DNA from: an uncultured Clostridia bacterium
GTDB lineage: Bacteria > Bacillota > Clostridia > TANB77 > CAG-508
Assembly (NCBI GenBank): GCA_934162625.1
Contig: CAKPJM010000037.1
Location: 1 to 11,248, forward strand
Length of the DNA stretch: 11,248 bases
Direction of reading: 5' to 3'
Positions 1-6,745 of this stretch are shown here, piece by piece; the first letter of the stretch is position 1, and every line of letters begins with the position of its first letter. The notes below the pieces were generated by a model. The model had not been told where the DNA came from and did not search any database. It was given only the letters and a program-made list of their open reading frames with translations. A program made the position numbers and the translations under genes.

Positions 1-705
1 AGAAATACAACAATACCAACTAAAAAATCACAAGTATTCTCAACAGCAGCAGATGGTCAAACAAGTGTTGAAGTTCACGTACTACAAGGTGAACGTGAAA
101 TGGCTGCATACAATAAAACATTAGGAAGATTCCAATTGACAGGAATACCACCAGCTCCAAGAGGAATTCCACAAATCGAAGTTACATTTGATATAGATGC
201 AAATGGTATAGTTCACGTATCTGCAAAAGATATGGCAACAGGAAATGAGCAAAATGTTTCTATAACAGCAAGCACAAATCTTTCAGAAGATGATATTCAA
301 AAAGCTGTTAAAGATGCAGAAGCACATGCAAGCGAAGATAAAAAGAGAAAAGAAGAAGTTGAAGTTAAAAATAATGCTGAAAGTTTAGTATATAGTAGCC
401 AAAAAACTTTAGATGAATTAGGAGATAAAATAAGTGGCGAAGAAAAAGCAAAAGTAGAAGCAGAAATAGAAAATGTTAAAAAAGCATTAGAAACAAATAA
501 TGTTGATACAATTAAAGAAGCAACAGAAAAATTAACAACTGTATTCTATCAAATATCAGAACAATTATATAAACAAAATGCAGCAGCAAATGGAGCAAAT
601 GCAGCTGGAGCAGAAGGACAAAATGCAACAGGTGCTGGAACAGATAATAATGGAAATGTTTATGATGCAGATTATAAAGTAGAAGATAATGGAGACAACA
701 AATAG
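1..705 (+). CDS. dnaK: Chaperone DnaK (Hsp70), C-terminal part only
   Basis: DnaK is the ATP-driven cytosolic Hsp70 chaperone that works with DnaJ and GrpE. The reading frame is open from base 1, so the gene is cut by the window edge and the whole N-terminal ATPase domain lies upstream. The visible 234 residues begin in the substrate-binding beta-sandwich (NTTIPTKKSQVFSTAADGQ, then VLQGERE, GIPPAPRGIPQIEVTFDIDANGI and HVSAKD, all near-invariant in DnaK). The charged helical lid follows, then a low-complexity Gly/Ala/Asn-rich linker. The tail VYDADYKVEDNGDNK resembles the acidic C-terminal end of the family. dnaJ follows after a long hairpin, the usual dnaK-dnaJ order. Identity is certain; only the start is missing. 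Confidence 0.98.
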   Translation, partial: RNTTIPTKKSQVFSTAADGQTSVEVHVLQGEREMAAYNKTLGRFQLTGIPPAPRGIPQIEVTFDIDANGIVHVSAKDMATGNEQNVSITASTNLSEDDIQKAVKDAEAHASEDKKRKEEVEVKNNAESLVYSSQKTLDELGDKISGEEKAKVEAEIENVKKALETNNVDTIKEATEKLTTVFYQISEQLYKQNAAANGANAAGAEGQNATGAGTDNNGNVYDADYKVEDNGDNK

Positions 706-714
706 CAATTGAAT

Positions 715-810
715 GAAGTGTGAAGTGCGAGGTGCGAAGTGTGAAAAATATGGAAAAGACTGCGAAGTCTTGACCATATAAATCACACTGCCCACTTCCC
801 ACATCTTTTT
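715..810 (+). repeat. Long imperfect inverted repeat (GAAGTG-type) with T-tract between dnaK and dnaJ
   Basis: Bases 722-805 form an imperfect hairpin about 84 nt long, centred near 763. The inner stem is AAGACT/AGTCTT around loop GCGA, the next layer is ATATGG/CCATAT, and the outer arms are purine-rich GAAGTGCGAGGTGCGAAG against CCCACTTCCCACATC. TTTTT at 806-810 follows, so RNA copied from it would look like an intrinsic terminator or attenuator. Such a structure could lower dnaJ expression relative to dnaK. The 17-base start (715-731) matches 16 of 17 bases of a second element at 10176-10192, which indicates a dispersed MITE-like family rather than a private terminator. Confidence 0.7.
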
Positions 811-873
811 AATTATTTGTGTAATAATGAAATTATTATAGAAACAATTAAAAAATGAGGAGGCATTTAATAA

Positions 874-2025
874 ATGGCAAATAAAAGAGACTTTTATGAA
901 ATTTTAGGTGTAGAGAAAACAGCAACAGATGAAGAACTAAAAAAAGCATATAGAAAATTAGCAAAAAAATATCACCCTGATGCAAATCCAGATAATAAAA
1001 AAGAAGCAGAAGAAAAATTTAAAGAAGTGTCAGAAGCATATGAGACATTATCTAATCCGCAGAAAAGAAAAATGTATGACCAATTTGGCCCAGATGGACC
1101 ACAAGGCTTTGGAGGAGGGAACCCAGGAGGCGGATATTATTCATATTCTACATCAGGATTTGATGGCTTTTCTGATTTTGGAGACTTAGGAGATATATTT
1201 TCATCATTCTTTGGAGGAGGCTTTGGTGGAAGAACTTCTAGAACTAAAAATGGCCCTAAAAAAGGAAGAGATTTAAAATACAGTATGAATATAACATTTG
1301 AAGAATCTTATTTGGGAGTAGAAAAAGAAATAGCAATTAATAGAGATGAAGAATGCCCAACATGTCATGGAAACAAAGCAAAACCAGGAACTAAAGTAGA
1401 AACTTGTAAGGCATGTAATGGAACAGGAACAATAAGACAGACTGTTTCTACAATACTTGGACAAATGCAAACAACAAAAACTTGTCCTAATTGTAATGGA
1501 GAAGGAAAAGTAATTCAAGAAAAATGTACTGAATGTAAAGGCAAAGGAAAAATAAGAAAACCAGTCAAAATAAAAGTAAAAATACCAGCTGGGATTTCAG
1601 ATAATCAGACAGTAGTATTAAGAGGAGAAGGAGAACCAGGAGAAAAAGGTGGTCCAAAAGGAGATTTATACATAGTTGTAAATATAAAAAGACACAGTGT
1701 ATTTTCTCGTAATGGAGACAATGTAATTTGCCAAATACCAATCACATTTACACAAGCTACTCTTGGAGCAGATTTAAAGATTCCGATGGTAGATGGAAAA
1801 GAGGAAATATATAGAATTCCAGAAGGAACACAGACAGGAACTAAATTTTCTATAAGAGGAAAAGGATTTAAAGCAGTAAATGGAAATTGGAATGGGGACT
1901 ATATATTCACTGTTGTAGTTCAAACCCCAAAGAGATTAACAGCAGAGCAAAGAGAGCTACTAAATCAGCTTGCAAAAACTATGAATGAACAACCACCAGT
2001 AAAGAAAAGAGGAATATTTGGATAG
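874..2025 (+). CDS. dnaJ: Chaperone DnaJ (Hsp40), type I
   Basis: Co-chaperone that delivers unfolded clients to DnaK and stimulates its ATPase. At 383 residues it is normal type I length. The J-domain spans about residues 5-70, with the HPD motif at 34-36. A Gly/Phe-rich linker covers about 74-120. The zinc-finger domain has four CxxCxG modules starting at C161, C178, C204 and C218. The C-terminal substrate-binding and dimerization region runs from about 230 to 355. The start is set by AGGAGG at 858-863, 10 nt upstream of ATG, and by the typical N-terminus KRDFYEILGV. The stop codon at 2023-2025 doubles as part of a predicted -35 element for the next unit. Confidence 0.98.
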   Translation: MANKRDFYEILGVEKTATDEELKKAYRKLAKKYHPDANPDNKKEAEEKFKEVSEAYETLSNPQKRKMYDQFGPDGPQGFGGGNPGGGYYSYSTSGFDGFSDFGDLGDIFSSFFGGGFGGRTSRTKNGPKKGRDLKYSMNITFEESYLGVEKEIAINRDEECPTCHGNKAKPGTKVETCKACNGTGTIRQTVSTILGQMQTTKTCPNCNGEGKVIQEKCTECKGKGKIRKPVKIKVKIPAGISDNQTVVLRGEGEPGEKGGPKGDLYIVVNIKRHSVFSRNGDNVICQIPITFTQATLGADLKIPMVDGKEEIYRIPEGTQTGTKFSIRGKGFKAVNGNWNGDYIFTVVVQTPKRLTAEQRELLNQLAKTMNEQPPVKKRGIFG

Positions 2026-2051
2026 ACAATAAAGTGACAATGTGCTAAAAT
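2023..2051 (+). promoter_or_regulatory. Predicted sigma-A-type promoter overlapping the dnaJ stop
   Basis: TAGACA (2023-2028, five of six matches to TTGACA) is followed by a 17-bp spacer and TAAAAT (2046-2051), with an extended -10 TGC directly before it. The expected start point is about 2058, which would give a leader of roughly 135 nt ahead of the Thg1-like gene. This would let the thg1-like/rsmE/yicC genes be expressed separately from the heat-shock genes. It is sequence inference only. Confidence 0.55.
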
Positions 2052-2057
2052 ATATAT

Positions 2058-2188
2058 AGATGTAATATTTATGTATTGGAACGTATTCCACGAAATATCT
2101 TATAGAACTAATAGATAATTATTAGTATATTACATTAAATTTAAGTAGAAGTTTCTTCTACTTAAATTTTTATAATGCAAAAGGAGAA
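2058..2188 (+). promoter_or_regulatory. Structured 5' leader of the Thg1-like gene (riboswitch-like layout, class unknown)
   Basis: Starting almost at the predicted transcription start, ATGTAATAT (2060-2068) is perfectly complementary to ATATTACAT (2127-2135). This 9-bp helix would enclose two small hairpins: TGGAA/TTCCA (2077-2090) and ACTAATA/TATTAGT (2107-2126). A 15-bp terminator-like hairpin follows immediately (2137-2169), and then the SD. A closed multi-helix domain plus an expression-platform-like hairpin resembles a cis-regulatory RNA. I recognise no known riboswitch or T-box consensus. The helices are AT-rich, so chance complementarity is a real alternative. Confidence 0.35.
2137..2171 (+). 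terminator. Intrinsic terminator or attenuator hairpin upstream of the Thg1-like gene
   Basis: A perfect 15-bp stem (AAATTTAAGTAGAAG with its complement at 2155-2169) closes on a TTT loop and ends in TTTTT (2167-2171). It lies only about 23 nt before the chosen start codon. It may end the dnaK-dnaJ transcript, attenuate the transcript from the promoter at 2023-2051, or both. Because the stem is nearly symmetric and has A's on its 5' side, it could also act on the opposite strand. Confidence 0.7.
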
Positions 2189-2194
2189 ATGAGT

Positions 2195-2893
2195 ATGTGG
2201 AACAATTATTTTGCACAAATAAGAAAAAAATATAGCATGAGGGTAAGTCAAAAAAATCCATTAGTAATAAATTTGGATGGCAAAGATGCAACTAAAAATA
2301 AGATGCTTAATTTATTAATAAACCATGAAAATGGATTCTTACAGAATATGCAAAGAACAGTAGAATTTTTTACTAGAAAGTACAATTGTATTTCAATATT
2401 TGGTGCAGATGAAGTAAGTTTTATATTTTTAAATCCAACAAAATTAGTATCAGATTTGAATTCGGATAAAAATTATTATTCTAATGAGATACTTGCAGTA
2501 TTTTCACAATATTTTTTTGATTACTTTAACAATGAAACTAGCAAAGAAAAAATTTTTTGGCATGGAAAGTGCTTTTCAATTCCACAAGAAAAAGTAAAAT
2601 CTTATATAAAATATAAGCAAGAATTAATTAAAAATGTTGTTACAACTTATTTTTTAAAAAGAAAAGGAATAAATAATGCAGGAAAAATTAAATCCAAAGA
2701 AAGAATAGAAAAGTGTAAAGAATATAAGGAAGAATATGCTAAGATATCAAATATAGAAAATGGAATATTGTATTTAAATGGAGATAGGATTGATATTCAG
2801 GAATATTTAAATGGAAATATTAAAAAAATAGAAGCTTTAGAAAAAAATAAAAATTTAGATTATTTTGATATAACCCAATGGAATGAAGAATAG
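2195..2893 (+). CDS. Thg1-like protein (putative 3'-5' nucleotidyltransferase, tRNA repair family)
   Basis: About 232 residues, soluble, with no signal peptide or membrane segment. Numbered from the Met at 2195, features of the Thg1 catalytic fold appear in order. NPLVINLDGK (metal ligand D28, then G29) matches the VVRIDGR motif. SIFGADEVSFIF (D72, E73) matches the YGQSDEYSFVF motif. FSQYFFDYF matches the helix SQFASSYVF, and FWHGKCFSIPQ...SYIKYKQ matches FDGRVVVYPS...DYLSWRQ. The Thg1 HINNLYNT segment is not conserved, as expected for a Thg1-like protein rather than a tRNA-His guanylyltransferase. The family adds nucleotides 3'-to-5' to tRNA 5' ends; the substrate here is unknown. AGGAG at 2182-2186 is only 2 nt from an ATG at 2189 but 8 nt from ATG 2195, so the latter is preferred. 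The gene sits where prmA often lies, next to rsmE. Confidence 0.7.
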   Translation: MWNNYFAQIRKKYSMRVSQKNPLVINLDGKDATKNKMLNLLINHENGFLQNMQRTVEFFTRKYNCISIFGADEVSFIFLNPTKLVSDLNSDKNYYSNEILAVFSQYFFDYFNNETSKEKIFWHGKCFSIPQEKVKSYIKYKQELIKNVVTTYFLKRKGINNAGKIKSKERIEKCKEYKEEYAKISNIENGILYLNGDRIDIQEYLNGNIKKIEALEKNKNLDYFDITQWNEE

Positions 2894-2903
2894 GAGAATT
2901 TTA

Positions 2904-3668
2904 ATGCCAAAATTTTTTGTAAAAACTGAACAATTAAATGATAATAAAATAACAATAGTAGGAGAAGATGTAAAACATATTAAGAATGTTTTAAGATTAA
3001 AAGTAGATGATAATATACAAATATGTAATTTGGAAACATCAATAAATTATACTTGCGGAATCTCTAAAATAAATAGTGATAATATAGAATGTATAATATT
3101 TAATGAAACTAGTTCTAATTGTGAATCTAATGTGCAAATTAGCATATTTCAAGGTTTACCAAAAGCTGATAAAATGGAACTAATAATTCAGAAAAGTGTT
3201 GAACTTGGAGCATATGAAATTACACCAATAGAAATGAAAAGATGTGTTGTAAAGTTTGATGAAAAAACAAAGAACAAAAAAATAGAAAGATGGCAAAAAA
3301 TTTCAGAAGTTGCTGCAAAGCAAAGTGGAAGAGACATTGTGCCTAAAGTTAATAATATTATAAATATTAAAAATGTTTGTAATTTAATCCAAAATTATGA
3401 TATAGTATTATTGGCTTATGAAAATGAGCAAACCAATACATTAAAAGATGAACTATTAAAAATAAAGAATAAAAGCAATGGCAAGATAAATATAGGAATT
3501 ATAATAGGTCCAGAGGGTGGAATAGATAAAGAAGAAGTAGAATTGTTAAAAAATAGTGGCGCAAAAGTAATAACTTTGGGAAAACGAATTCTAAGAACAG
3601 AAACAGTAGCATTGGCAATGACAAGTGTTATAATGTATGAACTAGAAGATTTAGGAGGAAATATATAA
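2904..3668 (+). CDS. rsmE: 16S rRNA m3U1498 methyltransferase RsmE
   Basis: SAM-dependent SPOUT (trefoil-knot) enzyme that methylates N3 of U1498 in 16S rRNA within the assembled 30S subunit. At 254 residues it is normal length. A small PUA-like N-terminal part (MPKFFV...HIKNVLRLKVDD) is followed by the knot domain with KADKMELIIQKSVELG (87-102), SEVAAKQSGR (134-143), GPEGG (202-206) and LGKRILRTET (226-235). The last is the SAM-binding knot, where the usual A after RTET is V. A longer reading from 2883 is possible, but GGAG at 2893-2896 lies 7 nt from ATG 2904 and MPKFFV is the expected N-terminus. The gene follows the Thg1-like stop by 10 nt, so the two are cotranscribed. The CGA at R228, in a conserved motif, supports normal CGA=Arg decoding. 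Confidence 0.96.
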   Translation: MPKFFVKTEQLNDNKITIVGEDVKHIKNVLRLKVDDNIQICNLETSINYTCGISKINSDNIECIIFNETSSNCESNVQISIFQGLPKADKMELIIQKSVELGAYEITPIEMKRCVVKFDEKTKNKKIERWQKISEVAAKQSGRDIVPKVNNIINIKNVCNLIQNYDIVLLAYENEQTNTLKDELLKIKNKSNGKINIGIIIGPEGGIDKEEVELLKNSGAKVITLGKRILRTETVALAMTSVIMYELEDLGGNI

Positions 3669-4643
3669 ATGAAAAAGGAAATGGTAGAAAAAATAGAAAG
3701 TGAAATTACACAAAAAACAAAACTACCAGATGATATAAAAGAACAAGCAAGAAAAAATATTTTTACAAATATCATAATTGCAATTATTGCAATATCATAT
3801 TTTATATTTTTAATATTAGGAAGTGCTGGAAGTACAAAAAATGTTCGTATAGTGGACTTTAATATTTTCAGTATTATTATTTTAGGATTAGCAATTTGCC
3901 TATTTGAAATTGCATATAAAAAAGATAACGGAGCAATTGCAATGTATGGAGTAGAAGCTTTAACAATTGCACTTACAACATTATTTTTACCTTATGTAAT
4001 TTTTGAAGTTAGTGAAGCTCATAAAAAATATTATCTAATGGTAAGTTCTTATATAGGAATTTATTACATAATAAAATGCATATATATATCAGTAAAAACA
4101 AAGAAAAAATATCTAGATGAAGCTAGCGATATAAAGGAAATTGTAAAAAAGGAAAATAAAAGAAGAAATGTCCAATACGAAGAGGAAAAGACAGAAGACA
4201 CTCAAAAAGTTATAGAAAAAGTAGAAGAAGATAAAAAAGAAAACTTAAAAAGTGAAGAAAAAGGACAAATAGAAGAAGTAAAAAAAGAGAAAAAGTCAGC
4301 TAAAAAAGAAAACAAAATAACCAAGGCTAAGAAGACTACTGAATCTACAAAAAAGTCAGATAAAAAAGAAGAAACCAATACTCCAAAAAGAAGAGGCAGA
4401 CCTAAAAAAGAAGAAGTAAAAGAAACAAAACAAAATACGGAAAGTACAGTTAGTAAAACAAAAAGCGTTAAGAAAAGAGAAAGCATAAAAAAAGAAATAA
4501 AAGAAGAAAGTAAACCTAAAAAAAGAGGTAGACCTAAAAAACAAGAAATAGTACAAGAAGAAACAAAAGAGGAAGAACAAAAAAATAATAATGTACCTAA
4601 AAAAAGGGGAAGACCAAGAAAGGTGGTAACAGCAAATGATTAA
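3669..4643 (+). CDS. Four-helix membrane protein with a long basic tail carrying three AT-hooks
   Basis: I do not recognise this 324-residue protein as a named family. Four hydrophobic segments are visible (about 31-51, 63-83, 89-113 and 121-141), so it should sit in the cytoplasmic membrane with both ends on the same side. Residues about 143-324 form a very Lys/Glu-rich, probably disordered tail. The tail contains three copies of the AT-hook core RGRP, each in a basic setting: PKRRGRPKK (239-247), PKKRGRPKK (283-291) and PKKRGRPRK (310-318). AT-hooks bind the minor groove of AT-rich DNA, so the inference is a membrane-tethered DNA-binding protein, possibly linking the nucleoid to the membrane. 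The start follows AGGAGG (3653-3658), directly after the rsmE stop. The end overlaps yicC by 8 nt, so the gene is translationally coupled to its neighbours. Confidence 0.85.
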   Translation: MKKEMVEKIESEITQKTKLPDDIKEQARKNIFTNIIIAIIAISYFIFLILGSAGSTKNVRIVDFNIFSIIILGLAICLFEIAYKKDNGAIAMYGVEALTIALTTLFLPYVIFEVSEAHKKYYLMVSSYIGIYYIIKCIYISVKTKKKYLDEASDIKEIVKKENKRRNVQYEEEKTEDTQKVIEKVEEDKKENLKSEEKGQIEEVKKEKKSAKKENKITKAKKTTESTKKSDKKEETNTPKRRGRPKKEEVKETKQNTESTVSKTKSVKKRESIKKEIKEESKPKKRGRPKKQEIVQEETKEEEQKNNNVPKKRGRPRKVVTAND

Positions 4644-5514
4644 AAGCATGACAGGATATGGAAGAAGCATATTTGAGAATGAGGGAAGAGAGTACATAGT
4701 AGAAATTAAATCTGTTAATAATAGATTTAATGATATAAGTATAAAAATGCCAAGGAGCTTAAACTATCTAGAAGATAGAATAAAAAAAGAGATTTTAAAT
4801 TCTGTATCTAGAGGAAAAATAGATGTATTTATTACATTTAACAATAATAGTGATTTGGGAAAAAACATAAAATTAAATACAGACATAGCAAAAAAATATA
4901 TAAATGAATTGAAAAAATTATCTAAAGAAGCGGAAATTATAGATAATATAAATATAATGGATATATCTAAATTTCCAGATGTTTTAAATATAAAAGTAGA
5001 AGAAGAAGCAGAAGAAGTTATAGAAAAAGAATTATTTATTGCTTTAGATCAGGCAATAAAAAGTTTCATAGAAATGAGACAAGTAGAAGGAAATAAAATA
5101 AAAGAGGACTTAGAAAAAAGAATAGATACAGTTTCAGAAAAAATCAAGCAAATTTCTAGTATTTCTACTGGACTTGTAGATGAATATATAGTAAAATTAG
5201 AAACAAGGATAAAAGAACTTTTAAAAACAGATGTAGTAGATGAATCTAGATTAGCACAAGAAGTAGTTATTTATTCAGACAAGTGCTCTGTAGAAGAAGA
5301 AATAACAAGACTTAAAAGTCATATTTCACAATTCTTAAATTTATTAAATTCAGAGATTGCAATAGGAAAAAAACTAGACTTTTTAATTCAAGAAATGAAT
5401 AGAGAAACAAATACAATAGGTTCAAAAGCAAACAATTTAGAAATAACAAACTTTGTTGTGGATATAAAGACTGAGCTAGAGAATGTACGTGAACAGATTC
5501 AAAACATAGAATAA
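4636..5514 (+). CDS. yicC: YicC-family endoribonuclease
   Basis: Cytosolic endoribonuclease of the YicC family, implicated in RNA decay. At 292 residues it has family length. The N-terminal YicC_N domain starts with the signature MIKSMTGYGR, followed by EIKSVNNRF (23-31), MPRSLNYLEDRI (38-49) and SRGKIDV (58-64). The C-terminal DUF1732-type domain carries EEITRLKSHISQF (221-233, with conserved H229), GKKLDFLIQEMNRETNTIGSKAN (244-266) and the end LENVREQIQNIE. The first 8 bases overlap the AT-hook gene. An AAAGGTGG motif precedes ATG 4636, so the two genes are probably translationally coupled. A yicC-remA pair is standard in Firmicutes. Confidence 0.95.
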   Translation: MIKSMTGYGRSIFENEGREYIVEIKSVNNRFNDISIKMPRSLNYLEDRIKKEILNSVSRGKIDVFITFNNNSDLGKNIKLNTDIAKKYINELKKLSKEAEIIDNINIMDISKFPDVLNIKVEEEAEEVIEKELFIALDQAIKSFIEMRQVEGNKIKEDLEKRIDTVSEKIKQISSISTGLVDEYIVKLETRIKELLKTDVVDESRLAQEVVIYSDKCSVEEEITRLKSHISQFLNLLNSEIAIGKKLDFLIQEMNRETNTIGSKANNLEITNFVVDIKTELENVREQIQNIE

Positions 5515-5517
5515 AAA

Positions 5518-5545
5518 TGTAGGGGCAGACACAGGGTCTGCCCGT
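5518..5545 (+). repeat. TGTAGGGGC inverted-repeat element, copy A
   Basis: A 28-nt element starting TGTAGGGG and ending GCCCGT. The arms GGGCAGAC (5523-5530) and GTCTGCCC (5536-5543) form an 8-bp GC-rich stem around ACAGG. It is much richer in G/C than its surroundings. Related copies occur at 7068-7095 and 7122-7147. It is placed just after the yicC stop, where it may also act as a processing or termination hairpin. Similar short palindromic elements are, from general knowledge, common in Clostridia-type genomes. Confidence 0.8.
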
Positions 5546-5595
5546 AAAAAGTATATAATACTACTTTAGTATTTGTGTGATAAAAATGAATAGCA

Positions 5596-5619
5596 CAAAA
5601 TTTGCAAAGGCAAATTTTG
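5596..5619 (+). promoter_or_regulatory. Perfect 10-bp hairpin directly before the remA ribosome binding site
   Basis: CAAAATTTGC (5596-5605), loop AAAG, and GCAAATTTTG (5610-5619) form a perfect stem ending about two bases before the AAGGAG of remA. A weaker hairpin (ATACTA/TAGTAT, 5558-5572) lies upstream. No U-tract follows, so it is not a terminator. It may protect the 5' end of a processed mRNA or influence SD access. Function is inferred. Confidence 0.5.
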
Positions 5620-5634
5620 AAAGGAGATGAATTA

Positions 5635-5901
5635 ATGCAATTAATAAATATAGGTTTTGGAAATATTGTTTCTGCAAATAGAATAATATCAATTGTAAAT
5701 CCAGATTCTGCCCCAATAAAAAGATTAGTTCAAGAAGCTAAAGATAGCAAAATGGCAGTGGATGCAACCTCTGGAAGAAGAACAAGAGCAGTTATAATAA
5801 TGGATTCAGGACATGTAATATTATCTGCTGTTCAACCAGAAACAGTAGCATCAAGATTAGATAAAGATATAACTAAAGAAGATGTAGAAGATAACAATTA
5901 A
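5635..5901 (+). CDS. remA: RemA/DUF370 family DNA-binding regulator
   Basis: RemA (YlzA) is a small DNA-binding regulator. In Bacillus subtilis it activates biofilm matrix operons. This 88-residue protein carries the hallmark stretches LINIGFGNIVSANRI (3-17), SAPIKRLVQEAKDSKM, DATSGRRTRAVIIMDS and HVILSAVQPETVASRL. The only obvious departure is S where ATYGRR is typical. An upstream TTG at 5602 would add eleven residues that do not resemble the family. AAGGAGATG at 5621-5629 and the conserved N-terminus both point to ATG 5635. Sitting between yicC and rpoZ/gmk is the expected Firmicutes context. Its target genes here cannot be told from the window. Confidence 0.95.
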   Translation: MQLINIGFGNIVSANRIISIVNPDSAPIKRLVQEAKDSKMAVDATSGRRTRAVIIMDSGHVILSAVQPETVASRLDKDITKEDVEDNN

Positions 5902-5927
5902 AAAATTAATAAAGGAGATTGATTAGA

Positions 5928-6116
5928 ATGATAATAAAACCAACAGTTACAGACTTATTAAAAATATTTAATAACAGATTTGAATTAGTAATAGTTACTT
6001 CAAAAAGAGCTAGACAAATTGCTGCAGGAAGCCCAGTACTTACAAAGGTAAATGAAAAATCAACTGTTACACTTGCTGCAAATGAAATTGCAGAAGGAAA
6101 GGTGGTAAAATGCTAG
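5928..6116 (+). CDS. rpoZ: RNA polymerase omega subunit
   Basis: Omega is the smallest core RNA polymerase subunit and helps fold and hold beta'. This 62-residue version is at the short end of the family. It shows KPTVTDLLKIFNNRFELVIVTSKRARQI (residues 4-31; FELVIVTSKRARQI is the core motif), then a helical TLAANEIAEGKV near the end. The start is ATG 5928 with GGAG at 5914-5917. A TTG at 5919 lies on top of the SD and is rejected. The last 7 nt overlap gmk, so the two are coupled. The order rpoZ-gmk is the reverse of the common gmk-rpoZ order in Firmicutes. Confidence 0.93.
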   Translation: MIIKPTVTDLLKIFNNRFELVIVTSKRARQIAAGSPVLTKVNEKSTVTLAANEIAEGKVVKC

Positions 6117-6682
6117 TATTACTATCTGGAGTATCAGGTGCAGGAAAAGATACGATAAAAAAAGAACTTTTAAAAAGAATGAACAATGTTACAACAATGC
6201 CATCTTATACAGATAGAAGCCCAAGACCAGGAGAGACAAATGGGGGAGTATACAACTTTGTAACAACAGAAGAATTTGAACAAAAAATTAGAGAAAACGA
6301 ATTCTACGAGTATTCTGTTCATCATGAACATTACTATGGAACTTCTAAAAAAATACTAAATGAGGCTATGAAGGCTGGTAAAATAATAGTTAAAGACATA
6401 GAAGTTAATGGAACAGAAAATTTAATGAGATTATTAAAAGATGATACAAAAATAGTAACAATATTTTTAAGAGTTCCAAAAGAAGAACTAAGAAGAAGAT
6501 TAGAACATAGAATAGAAAAAGCAAGTATAAAAGAAATAGAACTAAGGCTAAATAGATTTGACTATGAAGAATCAAAAATAGGAATATATGATTATGTTTT
6601 AAAAAATGACGACTTAGAAAAAACAGTGCAAATAATTATGACAATAATTGAAAATGAATATAAATTAGCAAATGGAAGATAA
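6110..6682 (+). CDS. gmk: Guanylate kinase (divergent)
   Basis: Phosphorylates GMP to GDP with ATP, an essential purine step. At 190 residues it is family length. The P-loop reads GVSGAGKDT (7-15, K13), where GPSGVGKGT is usual. Most GMP-binding residues of the family are in place: S32, R36 and R39 in PSYTDRSPRPGE, Y48 in VYNF, E67 in FYEYS, Y76 in YYGTS and D96 in KDIE. The second acid of the usual D-I-D motif is E98. The lid helix follows (PKEELRRRLEHR, then SIKEIELRLNR). ATG 6110 overlaps the rpoZ end by 7 nt with AAGGTGG upstream. The frame is intact to a strong terminator at 6688. Guanylate kinase is the best reading; a paralogous NMP-kinase-like role is less likely because no other gmk is visible here. 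Confidence 0.9.
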   Translation: MLVLLSGVSGAGKDTIKKELLKRMNNVTTMPSYTDRSPRPGETNGGVYNFVTTEEFEQKIRENEFYEYSVHHEHYYGTSKKILNEAMKAGKIIVKDIEVNGTENLMRLLKDDTKIVTIFLRVPKEELRRRLEHRIEKASIKEIELRLNRFDYEESKIGIYDYVLKNDDLEKTVQIIMTIIENEYKLANGR

Positions 6683-6687
6683 ACAAA

Positions 6688-6738
6688 AAAGAGGTTTGAA
6701 TATATAATTGCATTTTAATTATATATTCAAACCTCTTT
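6688..6738. terminator. Bidirectional intrinsic terminator between convergent gmk and yhbY
   Basis: Bases 6688-6709 and 6717-6738 are a perfect 22-bp inverted repeat beginning AAAGAGGTTTGAATATATAA, with the 7-nt loop GCATTTT. On the plus strand it ends in CTCTTT followed by GATATTTTT. On the minus strand it is followed by TTTGTTT. It lies between the stops of two convergent genes, so it can end both transcripts. Confidence 0.92.
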
Positions 6739-6745
6739 GATATTT

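Noticed and set aside
512..804. Minus-strand open frames over the dnaK end and the dnaK-dnaJ gap
   Set aside because: Low-complexity Leu/His/Ile strings antisense to dnaK and to the hairpin element, with no motif and no credible start.
2058..2188. A known riboswitch or T-box in the leader at 2058-2188
   Set aside because: No purine-, preQ1-, fluoride-, c-di-GMP- or T-box-type conserved core could be found. It is kept only as an unclassified structured leader.
4202..4697. Minus-strand open frames rich in Phe/Ser/Leu opposite the AT-hook gene and yicC
   Set aside because: They are the mirror of Lys/Glu-rich and AT-rich codons on the plus strand, with no ribosome binding site or family-like content.
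5602..5634. Longer RemA starting at TTG 5602
   Set aside because: The extra residues run through the hairpin and SD sequence and do not resemble RemA, whereas ATG 5635 has a good SD and the family N-terminus.
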